The translations under genes and the position numbers were made by a program. Shown one piece after another: positions 26,488-34,920 of a DNA stretch of 64,000 bases. Location: positions 1 to 64,000 of the forward strand of contig PAQF01000057.1 in the NCBI GenBank assembly GCA_002709695.1. The letters run 5' to 3'. This DNA comes from Candidatus Poribacteria bacterium. Its GTDB lineage: Bacteria; Poribacteria; WGA-4E; UBA9662. Positions within the stretch are counted from its first letter, which is position 1. Every line of letters begins with the position of its first letter. The notes under the pieces were generated by a model that saw only the letters and a list, made by a program, of their open reading frames with translations, was not told where the DNA came from and did not search any database.

Positions 26488-27408
26488 CTAAATCGCCAAC
26501 GGAGGCACACGCAGAATTTCGGCTTTTTCTGCTGGTGAAAAACGGCTGATTTCTGGTTGGCATTGGTTCAAGGAAAATGGTTTTTTGTTAGTAGTCATAG
26601 GCAGCCCAACCTCTTCTGACATAGCAAGATTGGATTCAGCCCGGTGTTGGATGGCCAGATGGATCACTTGTGCCCGCTGATGGATATGTTCAGGTGTAAA
26701 GACATTCACGATCGTATCACGGCGATGGTAACCGAAGTAAACGGTGATGCGCAGATCTGAGGAGGTGTTGACAAAGGATCCATGAATTAGGTTGCGATCG
26801 TGTACGATGATGTCACCAGCATCCACTGGTACTGGAATCGAATTTGGTAATTGTTGCCCATGCTTTTCGACCATCGATTTCAAGTTTACCTGTCCCCAAC
26901 GATGTGATTTTGGAATTACGTGTAGGCACCCGTTATCCTGCGTTGAAGGGTAAAGATAGATTCCGAAGTTGACACCGCGTACTGGCTGAACGCCGGTTTT
27001 GAAATTGCCATCTTGATGCCATTCAAACGAGGCTCCATTTTCGGGCATTTTGATGACAATTGATTCGGCAAACGGTACAAAATCGGAACCGTACAGGGAG
27101 GTTACTGCTTGAAGCAATTTTGGATGGCCGTAGGTCCGCAGGACCACCTCCGACCGCGCCAGCGGGTTGCTGATACGGTTGATAACTTGATGCTCATTAG
27201 CTTGATCCAGAACTGTAAATCCGTAGTCTCCGGGATTTGCAACCGCTTGGCCATACCGGTTTTTGCTGGCTCCGAGATGAATTGGTGCTGAGTCAATCAT
27301 CCAATCCAGTTCCTGGCGAAGCATCTCGATTTCGGTTTCCTGTAGCAGTTGTTTCAGTACCAGAAAACCATTTTCTTGGTAACTATCGGTTTGGGCACGA
27401 GTCAGCAT
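26488..27408 (-). CDS. phytanoyl-CoA dioxygenase (PhyH) family protein
   Basis: A 306-residue member of the Fe(II)/2-oxoglutarate oxygenase family. The iron-binding His and Asp are in FEWHQDGNF, the distal His in RNLIHGSFVN, and an Arg for 2-oxoglutarate follows in SSDLRITVYFGYHRRD. It begins MLTRAQTDSYQENGFLVL, the usual family opening, and is longer than its three relatives in this window because of a C-terminal extension of about 50 residues. It lies 26 bases upstream of the fourth LamG gene on the same strand, so the two may be co-transcribed only by read-through from here. Substrate unknown. Confidence 0.9.
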   Translation of the reverse strand: MLTRAQTDSYQENGFLVLKQLLQETEIEMLRQELDWMIDSAPIHLGASKNRYGQAVANPGDYGFTVLDQANEHQVINRISNPLARSEVVLRTYGHPKLLQAVTSLYGSDFVPFAESIVIKMPENGASFEWHQDGNFKTGVQPVRGVNFGIYLYPSTQDNGCLHVIPKSHRWGQVNLKSMVEKHGQQLPNSIPVPVDAGDIIVHDRNLIHGSFVNTSSDLRITVYFGYHRRDTIVNVFTPEHIHQRAQVIHLAIQHRAESNLAMSEEVGLPMTTNKKPFSLNQCQPEISRFSPAEKAEILRVPPLAI

Positions 27409-27434
27409 CTTAAATCCCGGGTCTCTAATTTATT

Positions 27435-28236
27435 CTAATTCAAATGCCGTTTTAATTTAGACCAGATTATGGGTAATCGTCCAGTAGGATCAACCATCAT
27501 GATGTCACCTTCCAGAGCTGTTTTGATTTCGGCCTGTGTTAAGGCCCGATTAAAAATGGCTATTTCATCAATGATTCCATTGAAGAAGCGTGTAGCATCT
27601 TCATTGAAGTCTTGTCCAATTTTTAAAGGAGTCTCGTTATCAAACAGGGTTTTGGTTGCTGCAGCTTTGCTCTCGTTGGCTAGTTTGCCATCTACATACA
27701 TCCTGAGGAAATCTCCCGCTTTAAAACTGATGGCAGCATGGTGCCATTGACCATCTTTTAGAACTGCTTCGCTATGAACATCCGTGACACTGACTCCCAG
27801 CTGAAACTGTCCATTGGATGATACCTCAGTTGAAAGGGCACCTGTTATCTTATGGTGCAGGCGCAAATTGTAGGTGCGTTGGCCACCAGGCCCCCAGTAT
27901 TTGGAGATAATGCCCCGTGTGTTGTCGTATTTGTCGGACATGAACCATGCCATATAGGAAATTTCTTTGGCTGGATTCAAGGTTGCGTTATCCTCTACTT
28001 CGACGAAATCGCCTACCTTTCCACTGAATTCTAAAGCTGTACCGTATTTTCCCTTAACCCATTTAACCCCGCCCTGTATTTTTCCCTCATTACCGTTATT
28101 GGATTCATCTTTGATGACTTTACCAGTGTTTGCACTAAAGGTGAAATAAAGCATACAAGCATCTTGCTGAGCTATGGTAGGTAGGCTAAAAACGGTTGTT
28201 GTTTAAACCCATAATCAAAATTCTGAAATATAGCAT
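27435..28236 (-). pseudogene. secreted LamG protein with a frameshift inside the signal peptide
   Basis: The intact frame covers 27435-28154 (239 residues from an internal ATG) and begins within the LamG domain (MLYFTFSANTGKV), without a signal peptide. Upstream, the ATG at 28236, preceded by AAGGAAA, encodes MLYFRILIMGL and then runs out of frame at TTTAAAC (28201-28206). Removing one A there joins it to TTTVFSLPTIAQQDA and then to the LamG frame, giving a textbook signal peptide with cleavage after TIA. So the gene is either broken by a one-base insertion or carries an assembly error. The domain keeps WHHAAISFK, MYVDGKLAN, GIIDEIAIFNRAL and the tail RLPIIWSKLK. Related to the tandem copies at 18087-20666. 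Confidence 0.72.
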
Positions 28237-28518
28237 TGCTTTTTCCTTAAGCTAGACCTTATTTTGATTTAAATTAGTGTTTTACAAGGAATTTTTAATT
28301 TAGTAGGGATTATCTTCTACAATTTACGGACGTACAAAAGATAGTATGGCGAGGTGTGTTGAAAATATCAAGAAAATATATTTCTTGTTGTTAAAGTTTA
28401 AGCGTATGCAATGTTCTTTGAATACTCAAAAAAGTTTGAAAAATATACGAACTTGGGGCAAGGGGTCTTTATTCAGGCATATTAAACGGATTTGTTTTCA
28501 GAAGTTATGTAAAGACGT
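28237..28518. other. AT-rich intergenic stretch
   Basis: A 282-base gap upstream of the fourth LamG gene and downstream of a PhyH gene, both on the minus strand. It presumably holds the LamG promoter. I saw no clear -35/-10 pair, hairpin or small gene. Confidence 0.4.
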
Positions 28519-29250
28519 TTAACGTAAGGATGATGTTAATTCTTGAATGTCTGTTCGGAAGACCCAGGTGCCATTCTTAACGTAGTGGATGGCAAAGGCT
28601 CTGCGTATGCGATCAGGGGACTGGTTAGCATAGGAACCATGAATTGTTAATCCGGTAAAGAACACACCGCCACCACGGGGGACTGTTAGTTTAAGGATTT
28701 CGTCTGGGCCGACATCATCCATTTCAAATGAGTGTAGACGTTCTGTCCATTTTTTCCCATTTTTGTCTTGCATTTCATAATCTGTTTCCCAACTAGTGTG
28801 TTCTGAATTGTTCAGATTCTTATGAGCGCTTTGCAAGCCTTTAAGATTACTGCCGGGAACAACGCACAAGCCTCCGTTTTCTGGGTCTGTGTCATCCATA
28901 GCGACCCAACAGGCCATAAGGGTGTTAGGCTCATTTTTGATGTAATGCGTATCCTGATGTATAGCTATACCTGTGCCTCCGTCCGGTTGTTTGTTGAGAT
29001 ACATACTTTGGACAATTTGGGGGTCACCATTAAGAAGTTGGCTGGTAATACCTGTAATGTTTGGGTGTGTGGCCAAGTATTGCCATTGTGGATCAGTGGT
29101 ATGTGTACGGAGTCCTTTTTGCCAGTCTTCGGGTTTAGGTTTTGATTCGTGATTAAGAAAATCTGAAACTTCCTGATCGGTCAGCAGATTTTCTACCATT
29201 AGAAAACCTTCATTGTGATATTGTTTGATCTGATCTCTTGAAATTAACAT
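28519..29250 (-). CDS. phytanoyl-CoA dioxygenase (PhyH) family protein
   Basis: A 243-residue oxygenase with iron ligands His and Asp in AIHQDTHYI and the distal His in LTIHGSYANQS; the downstream RIRRAFAIHY supplies the 2-oxoglutarate-binding Arg. The opening MLISRDQIKQYHNEGFLMV and MACWVAMDDTDPENGGL are hallmark family stretches. It is followed on the same strand by nothing close (the next gene start is 28236), and preceded by the mannitol-dehydrogenase-like gene 115 bases upstream. Substrate not predictable; it differs enough from the other three PhyH proteins here to have its own. Confidence 0.9.
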   Translation of the reverse strand: MLISRDQIKQYHNEGFLMVENLLTDQEVSDFLNHESKPKPEDWQKGLRTHTTDPQWQYLATHPNITGITSQLLNGDPQIVQSMYLNKQPDGGTGIAIHQDTHYIKNEPNTLMACWVAMDDTDPENGGLCVVPGSNLKGLQSAHKNLNNSEHTSWETDYEMQDKNGKKWTERLHSFEMDDVGPDEILKLTVPRGGGVFFTGLTIHGSYANQSPDRIRRAFAIHYVKNGTWVFRTDIQELTSSLR

Positions 29251-29364
29251 GGTAGGTGTTTTCCCGTTTCCTTATAAGAAATTAGTTTTTTTGGTAACAG
29301 TACTTTTTATTTGATGGCAATGTCTGTTTGAAATTGGATGTTCATCATGTCGTGTACGTACGGG

Positions 29365-30831
29365 CTATGATGAGATTTGTTTTAATAGGTTGAGGCACGT
29401 TTCTCCATTAACCAGTTTATGATAAAACTTGTTGATTCTTGTCATGAAATCTCGGTTTTGGCTTAGGTCGACCTGCTGAGTTCCCGATGGTGGTGTCCAG
29501 TGGTCTGTGTTTGCGAATATTTGCTGCATGCGTATTTCAACGTCCGATTGGTTGATACCAAATGCTCCGTTTAATGTGTTTTGAATCGCTCGATTTGGAT
29601 CTTTAATTTCATAGTTTACGTCGAGGTCGGTTTTCCCAGTGTATGTTTGGTCGTTGATATTTATAGGTGTTAGGAAACGTAGGACAGTGGCGACTGAATA
29701 GGCGAATTCATCTTTGAAAGACTCTGTTGAATTGTGGTAGTTAGGTGATTTAATGATATCAGCAGCACGTTCACGTAGCTTTATTGTTTCAATGATATTA
29801 ATTCTAGTGTTGCTGTCTCTCATTTGGCGGATCCGGTTGATGAATTCCAGGCTGTAATTGTGTGCACTACGACCAGAAATGGGGATGTCCGACTCGACAA
29901 TCTTGGCATACCCATCCATCAGTCGTTCAAGATGAGGACCAAAAACGCTATGATTAGCTGCGTCATTAACCGTTTCAATTCCGGATAACATCCCTTTGTG
30001 TGTTATACCTGGAACATGAACCGAGTTAATTAGCAGTAATTTCCAATCGTGATGGGGATCAATACTTTCTGTTGTGACTACAACGCCTGAATCTGTGAAG
30101 TCAGCGAACGGTACGCGTAACATCTGGTGTTTGTCTTGGATAACCAAGCCTATTGCTGGCATTTCCTCTGTGTAAGTAATTAGGTTATCCTGACGATTGA
30201 TACGGTTAGCTGCTTCCTGCTGTATTTCTGTTGGTACATCTTGAGATTGTGGGACAATTCGGTCTCCCATTTCATCAAGAAACCCGACATTTTGTGACAA
30301 CCAATTACTGTATTCAGGTGATCTGAACGGGTATTCGTTCAGCAGAATGTTTCGTACAATGTGTCCGTTGTTTCGGATATTGTCAGTATTCATGACACAT
30401 ATGGAACTGTCCACTCCGTGGTAACTGAAGTATCGAAATAACGTTTCATCAAGTACATCCATTGCCATCTCACCTGGTGCGATACCCGCTTCGGTTACGC
30501 CTATTAGGATCAGGTCAAGTTCCATTTCAGTATGGGCATAAAAGATTTCACGTCCTGATTCTAAAGCTAGGGTGGTGGCGCCTACGACACTTTCAATTCG
30601 TTGAACGTTTTTGATTCCTTTGAGATCAAAAACGACAACGTGGTAAATTCCTTGCTGTTGGTTGAAGGCTTCAGCTTTTTCTGAGCCACGGGGTTGGCCG
30701 ATGAAAATACCTCCATGGTAGATTCCGCGCTGATTGAGTTGATGGACAAATTCATGGGTTAATGCTCTTTGCAGACCACCTGCTCCTATGGCAAGTATTT
30801 TTACTGGTAACTGATCGGGGGCTTTTGGCAT
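29365..30831 (-). CDS. mannitol dehydrogenase-family polyol/uronate oxidoreductase
   Basis: A protein of about 488 residues resembling the MtlD/UxuB/UxaB long-chain dehydrogenases. KILAIGAGGLQRAL near the N-terminus is the nucleotide-binding loop, and CVMNTDNIRNNG, FLDEMGDRIVP and LLLINSVHVPGITHKG correspond to the conserved blocks that surround the active site and catalytic Lys. The family interconverts polyols or aldonates with ketoses using NAD(H). The frame is open to 30888, but that extension overlaps the Rieske gene; the ATG at 30831 (MPKAPDQLP) is the natural start, with AAGAAAG ahead. It lies 25 bases downstream of the Rieske gene and is probably co-expressed with it. Confidence 0.8.
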   Translation of the reverse strand: MPKAPDQLPVKILAIGAGGLQRALTHEFVHQLNQRGIYHGGIFIGQPRGSEKAEAFNQQQGIYHVVVFDLKGIKNVQRIESVVGATTLALESGREIFYAHTEMELDLILIGVTEAGIAPGEMAMDVLDETLFRYFSYHGVDSSICVMNTDNIRNNGHIVRNILLNEYPFRSPEYSNWLSQNVGFLDEMGDRIVPQSQDVPTEIQQEAANRINRQDNLITYTEEMPAIGLVIQDKHQMLRVPFADFTDSGVVVTTESIDPHHDWKLLLINSVHVPGITHKGMLSGIETVNDAANHSVFGPHLERLMDGYAKIVESDIPISGRSAHNYSLEFINRIRQMRDSNTRINIIETIKLRERAADIIKSPNYHNSTESFKDEFAYSVATVLRFLTPININDQTYTGKTDLDVNYEIKDPNRAIQNTLNGAFGINQSDVEIRMQQIFANTDHWTPPSGTQQVDLSQNRDFMTRINKFYHKLVNGETCLNLLKQISS

Positions 30832-30856
30832 AATTTGTTCTTTCTTAATGTTCGGT

Positions 30857-31432
30857 CTATAGATTCTCCAAGAGAACCATATCTCCATTAATGGTAGCTT
30901 TAAAATGTATCAGTGGACGGTTCGCAGGGCCTTTGGTGACCTCTCCCGTTAGTTTAAAGCGGGATCCATGGAGAGGACAGATGAGTAGTTTTTGATCTGC
31001 GTCATATTTAACAGGAGCTTTGTTGTGAGTACAGTTAATGGTGTTAGCATAGATAGTTTTTTTGTCAGCTCTTACTAGGAGGATTGTTTCTTTTACCCCA
31101 AGTGCTTTTAGTATTGCTTTGTTTGCAACTTTTTGGTTACCCCCAATTTTCTTTAATTGGTTACTTATTTTGACTGATGGACCTTTAGGAACTTCAGCTA
31201 CCGGCTTGGTGATAGCTTTTTCTTCGACGATGGGGTTCTTGGAAGTTTGTTCTTTTAAGGGGGATTGTATTGGTCTAGGGTTGTCTTCATTACTACAACC
31301 TAAAATAGTCAGGGCACAGGTACTGGTGGCAAGTGTCGATGATTTCTTAAAGAATCCTCTTCTGGTCATTTCATCGTTAGTTTTTTTGTGGGTCAGTGGG
31401 TCCAGTTGGGTTTTCATATCTGTGGAGGTCAT
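30857..31432 (-). CDS. Tat-exported Rieske [2Fe-2S] lipoprotein
   Basis: A 191-residue protein with a twin-arginine signal (MTRRGFFKK at 22-30) followed by a lipobox-like LTILGC with Cys46, suggesting export folded and anchoring as a lipoprotein. After a proline-rich linker, the Rieske domain has Cys134-x-His136 (NCTHNKAP) and Cys152-x2-His155 (ICPLHGSRF), the complete cluster ligand set. The protein is small, so it is an electron carrier subunit rather than an oxygenase. It precedes the mannitol-dehydrogenase-like gene by 25 bases. A partner quinol or cytochrome protein is not in the window. Start could be 31432 or the internal Met at residue 6 or 22. Confidence 0.88.
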   Translation of the reverse strand: MTSTDMKTQLDPLTHKKTNDEMTRRGFFKKSSTLATSTCALTILGCSNEDNPRPIQSPLKEQTSKNPIVEEKAITKPVAEVPKGPSVKISNQLKKIGGNQKVANKAILKALGVKETILLVRADKKTIYANTINCTHNKAPVKYDADQKLLICPLHGSRFKLTGEVTKGPANRPLIHFKATINGDMVLLENL

Positions 31433-31579
31433 GAAGCAAATTATGTGATGTTAGTCTATAATTATAGCATATTGCGTTTGGCAAACATGCACAAATGTGT
31501 TGCTCATAAATTTTACTTGACTCTGGAGTTTTTCTGGAAGAAAATGGGTAAAATAGAATTTTAGATAAGGTATGTAATA

Positions 31580-32518
31580 TTGAAAAACAGTACCCTTGCC
31601 TTACCACGTCGTCGATTAGGGCGGACGGAACTAATAATTCCTGTTATTCCATTTGGAACGCAGGGATTTGGAAACCACTTTGGCTTCGTTGAGGATGAAG
31701 AAGCGGTTGATCTAATCTTGCACTCTATAAGCTTGGGTGCAAATCACTTTGATACAGCTCGATGCTATGGCGATTCTCAAAGAAAGCTAGGCTTGGCTGT
31801 GAAAGAGGTTGCACGGGAAGACATTATCATCACCGCAAGGGTTTGCCACCATTCTGCTGAGAAATGGGGTGGTTATGGTTCAGGCCGTCCGGATTATTCG
31901 GCGGAACGAACTATTGCTGATGTGGAGGATCAACTGGAGCATATGGGGATCGACTACTTTGACGGTATGATGATTCATGATCCGCCTGAAATTGAGCCGA
32001 CGTTGGAGAAGGGTGGGTCACTTGAAGGTCTCTTAAAATGTAAAGTCCGTGGGTTAGTACGTAACATTGGTTATGGTATGCGTCAGCACGATTTTCATGT
32101 TAAAACGATTGCTACTGGAGATGTTGATTTTCTCCTTTGTTTTAACGATTTTAACTTGGTTCGTCAAACTGCGATGGAGACGGTTCTTCCGGCTGCTTAC
32201 CAAGCTGATGTTGGTGTCATGAATGGCTGGTCAATCCTCCGTGGTTTGTTGACAGGAGTTGATATCGATGCTGAAGTTGAAAAGGGCCGGTGGAAAAATG
32301 ACCCTGATTTGATGCAGGCTAGAAAAATTTGGTTGTGGTGTCAAGAGCATGATGTCAGTTTGATTCAGCTCGCATTACAATTCTGTTTGCAGGATCAACG
32401 GGTACATGGCAATAATATTGGATCCCTCAATATTGAGCAACTTGAAGCCAATTTGACTGCGGCTGCTACGCCATTGTCTGATGAAGTCTGGGAGAAATTT
32501 AACGTACAGGAATTTTAA
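31580..32518 (+). CDS. aldo/keto reductase family protein with Lys-to-Arg active site
   Basis: A 312-residue TIM-barrel reductase-like protein that starts at TTG 31580. Three residues of the AKR catalytic tetrad are present: Asp58 and Tyr63 in HFDTARCYG, and His133 in MMIHDPP. The Lys expected in the next strand appears replaced by Arg87 (IITARVCHH). The C-terminal NAD(P)H region (LALQFCLQD, then NNIGSLNIEQLEANL) is recognisable. Many members of this subgroup lack firm function. It is 2 bases upstream of the PhyH gene at 32521, so the two are one operon. With the altered Lys, it may be a weak reductase or act on an unusual substrate. Confidence 0.82.
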   Translation: MKNSTLALPRRRLGRTELIIPVIPFGTQGFGNHFGFVEDEEAVDLILHSISLGANHFDTARCYGDSQRKLGLAVKEVAREDIIITARVCHHSAEKWGGYGSGRPDYSAERTIADVEDQLEHMGIDYFDGMMIHDPPEIEPTLEKGGSLEGLLKCKVRGLVRNIGYGMRQHDFHVKTIATGDVDFLLCFNDFNLVRQTAMETVLPAAYQADVGVMNGWSILRGLLTGVDIDAEVEKGRWKNDPDLMQARKIWLWCQEHDVSLIQLALQFCLQDQRVHGNNIGSLNIEQLEANLTAAATPLSDEVWEKFNVQEF

Positions 32519-32520
32519 AC

Positions 32521-33327
32521 ATGTCGCATGAGAAAACAAGAAATCGTTGGGAACAATACCAAGCAGATGGTTTTTTTATTCAGTCAGATCCTATCGTTCC
32601 ACTGGATTTAGTTCAACGAGCGAGTCAGGGGATGGATCAACTTCGTGAAGGACATTATGAAACTGGTAGTCCGCCGCATTCATCGTATTGGACTCCGGGA
32701 GATGATCCCAAGAAGCTGTGTAAGATTGAGATGCCACAATTTGCCAATCAGGCAATTATGGATTTGGTCAGTTATTCAGCAATTGGTGAGTTGGCAGCAG
32801 AATTAACCGGTGCTGAGTGGGTTCAGGTATGGTGGGTACAATTACTGGGTAAACCACCTGTTGATTCAGATAGTCAAACTAATATTGGTTGGCACCAAGA
32901 TCGAAATTATTGGGGAAGTTGGGAGGAAGGAAGCCAACTTTTTACTGCGTGGGTAGCTATCAGCGATGTGACTGTCGATTGTGGACCGATGAAATTTCTC
33001 CGTGGTTCATCTAAATGGGGGGTTTTAGAAGGCAGCGATTTTTATGGTCAAGACCACCAGGCACAGCAGTCTGCTATTGGAGTGCCGGAAGGAGAACAGT
33101 GGGAAGAGGTAGCGGCTATTCTTCCTCCCGGTGGGGTTAGTTTTCATGATAACTTGACTTTTCATGGTAGTGGTCCAAACTTATCGGATAGCATGAGGCG
33201 TAGTTTTGCTATTCATCTTCGTACGGAAAAGTCACGCCCTGTTGATGGTAAACGTCAAGGTTTGACTGCATGTATTGATGATAATAACCATTGCCCTGTT
33301 ATTTATGGAGAGGTTTCTAACAAGTAA
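32521..33327 (+). CDS. phytanoyl-CoA dioxygenase (PhyH) family protein
   Basis: A 268-residue oxygenase fold with His and Asp ligands in GWHQDRNYWG, the distal His in LTFHGSGPN, and an Arg in MRRSFAIHLR. The centre holds LFTAWVAISDV and GPMKFLRGSSKWG, both typical of the family. Its ATG lies 2 bases after the aldo/keto reductase stop, so it is translationally linked to that gene. Its 3' end overlaps the convergent glycosyltransferase gene by 25 bases. Hydroxylation followed or preceded by carbonyl reduction of one substrate is a reasonable but unproven reading of the pair. Confidence 0.9.
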   Translation: MSHEKTRNRWEQYQADGFFIQSDPIVPLDLVQRASQGMDQLREGHYETGSPPHSSYWTPGDDPKKLCKIEMPQFANQAIMDLVSYSAIGELAAELTGAEWVQVWWVQLLGKPPVDSDSQTNIGWHQDRNYWGSWEEGSQLFTAWVAISDVTVDCGPMKFLRGSSKWGVLEGSDFYGQDHQAQQSAIGVPEGEQWEEVAAILPPGGVSFHDNLTFHGSGPNLSDSMRRSFAIHLRTEKSRPVDGKRQGLTACIDDNNHCPVIYGEVSNK

Positions 33328-34871
33328 AGATAGAATCCTTCGTCGCCAATTGTTGAGTTGGTGAACTGGCTGATTTTTTTGATTCCGTTCTGTTTTGCTA
33401 AGAGGTCAGGTAGGCCTCGGTTGAGAATAATTAAGACCTGATCCTTCTCAAGGTTCTTGGCTTTTTGAATTACTTGTTCATCTGAAATTCCATTGTGACG
33501 TTTGTTATCCCACCTGACAAATGATCCGGGTCGATGGCCGCGCATATAGTGGATCTGCTGGGGATTTTCTAGATATCCAACTACTGTGCTAACTGCATAA
33601 TCCATATCACCAATTATGGGCATGAAATTCATGCTTCTTCCGATAATATATTGTGCTGTCTGTTTGCCATGGGAGAATACGTGTTCTTTATCTAGACGAA
33701 CAGCACGGATACCACCAGAAGCATGTGCCACTAGAATTAGGGTAAGAATTGGGGGTAACGATTTTTCCAACCAGTTGCATAGGATGTTGAGAGGTTTTAA
33801 AAAAAGAGTTTGGTCACAATCATTGGAGATCCAGGCGGCCATCAAAAAAGCAATGAATAAAAAGCCGTGGTGTCGAATACCTCCAAAATATTTTGTGTAA
33901 AAAAAGACTAGCAGGCCTAACATTGCTGAAGTATAGATGAATAAAGCGGTTGGTTTTCTTAGCAGTAAGGCTATAGTCCAGATAAAAATGGCTATCGAAA
34001 TTCCCAGATTCCAGTTTTGTATGATTGGAAACTGCTCAATCCAGCGAGATCCCCAGAAATGCATTTGATTTTTTGGGATAGGGAAATACGCTCGTGTTAT
34101 TATTTTGATGACGTTTTTGAGGTGGCTGAGGTCAAAATTTGTTTTCCAACCAACAGCGAATCCAGTGTCTGGTGGTGGATTGAGTTGCAATATCGCTGTT
34201 AGTATGCCGATCCACATTATGCTGAACCCTATCCAGATTTTCCTGTGGATTGTGTTTCCACTATCGATTAACTGTTTTCGTTTGAATATGTATTCGAAGC
34301 CAAGTCCAATTGTAATACAAATGGTGAGGATCAAAGCATGAACACTGGTGTGACTGGTTAGGAACAAGGAGATGCTGATTAAAATAATTCGCTGGTATCG
34401 GTTTCGAAACAAAATACAGAAAATACAGATTAATAAAAATCCAATTCCGTAGTTTCGGCAAACAATTCCGTATTCGTAAAGTACGAAATATCCAAAAGAA
34501 AAGAGAATTTTCTGCAATGGAGTGAAAGGCGAATACTTGGCGAAGAGAAAGACAGTTGTAGCGGCTATCAGCAAATGTAATATCTGCATACTGGCGGGTG
34601 CATGCGTGATTCTAGTCAATGGCATTAGTAATAGATGCCACAGTGGAGGGTGACCTTCGTACTTCATGTGGCTTAGGAGATCTATTGGACCAGTACTGTC
34701 TCGAGCCAATAGCCATGCTTGGATTTCGTCACGCCACATTTCATGATGGATTGCTCCAAGTCCGCCGACAACTAGGAAAACTGCCGTGAGTACGAGCGGG
34801 AAAGCAGGTGTTTGACCGATCTTTCGGTAATGATTAAAAGTGGTAAGAGCTCTGGATTGGCCTTGATTCAT
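33303..34871 (-). CDS. polytopic membrane glycosyltransferase (GT39/ArnT-like)
   Basis: A 522-residue membrane protein. After the first hydrophobic segment (about 24-40) comes MWRDEIQAWLLAR, an acidic loop of the kind that holds the catalytic Asp in PMT/ArnT-type GT-C enzymes, then YEGHPPLWHLLLMPL, a second hallmark. About ten further hydrophobic segments follow (roughly 95-420) and a hydrophilic C-terminal domain of about 100 residues. Such enzymes transfer a sugar from a polyprenyl-phosphate donor to proteins or lipids on the outer face of the membrane. It overlaps the PhyH gene by 25 bases tail to tail, and nagA lies 50 bases upstream on the same strand. Donor and acceptor are unknown. Confidence 0.72.
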   Translation of the reverse strand: MNQGQSRALTTFNHYRKIGQTPAFPLVLTAVFLVVGGLGAIHHEMWRDEIQAWLLARDSTGPIDLLSHMKYEGHPPLWHLLLMPLTRITHAPASMQILHLLIAATTVFLFAKYSPFTPLQKILFSFGYFVLYEYGIVCRNYGIGFLLICIFCILFRNRYQRIILISISLFLTSHTSVHALILTICITIGLGFEYIFKRKQLIDSGNTIHRKIWIGFSIMWIGILTAILQLNPPPDTGFAVGWKTNFDLSHLKNVIKIITRAYFPIPKNQMHFWGSRWIEQFPIIQNWNLGISIAIFIWTIALLLRKPTALFIYTSAMLGLLVFFYTKYFGGIRHHGFLFIAFLMAAWISNDCDQTLFLKPLNILCNWLEKSLPPILTLILVAHASGGIRAVRLDKEHVFSHGKQTAQYIIGRSMNFMPIIGDMDYAVSTVVGYLENPQQIHYMRGHRPGSFVRWDNKRHNGISDEQVIQKAKNLEKDQVLIILNRGLPDLLAKQNGIKKISQFTNSTIGDEGFYLYLLETSP

Positions 34872-34920
34872 CTTTGTTGGTTTTACAAACGCAGATTTTG
34901 CTAGATTGTGGCAATTACGG

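Noticed and set aside
28200-28207. TTTAAAC as a programmed -1 frameshift site in the LamG leader
   Set aside because: The heptamer is in the correct phase for -1 slippage, but the downstream frame needed is +1, so a -1 shift would not give the LamG protein.
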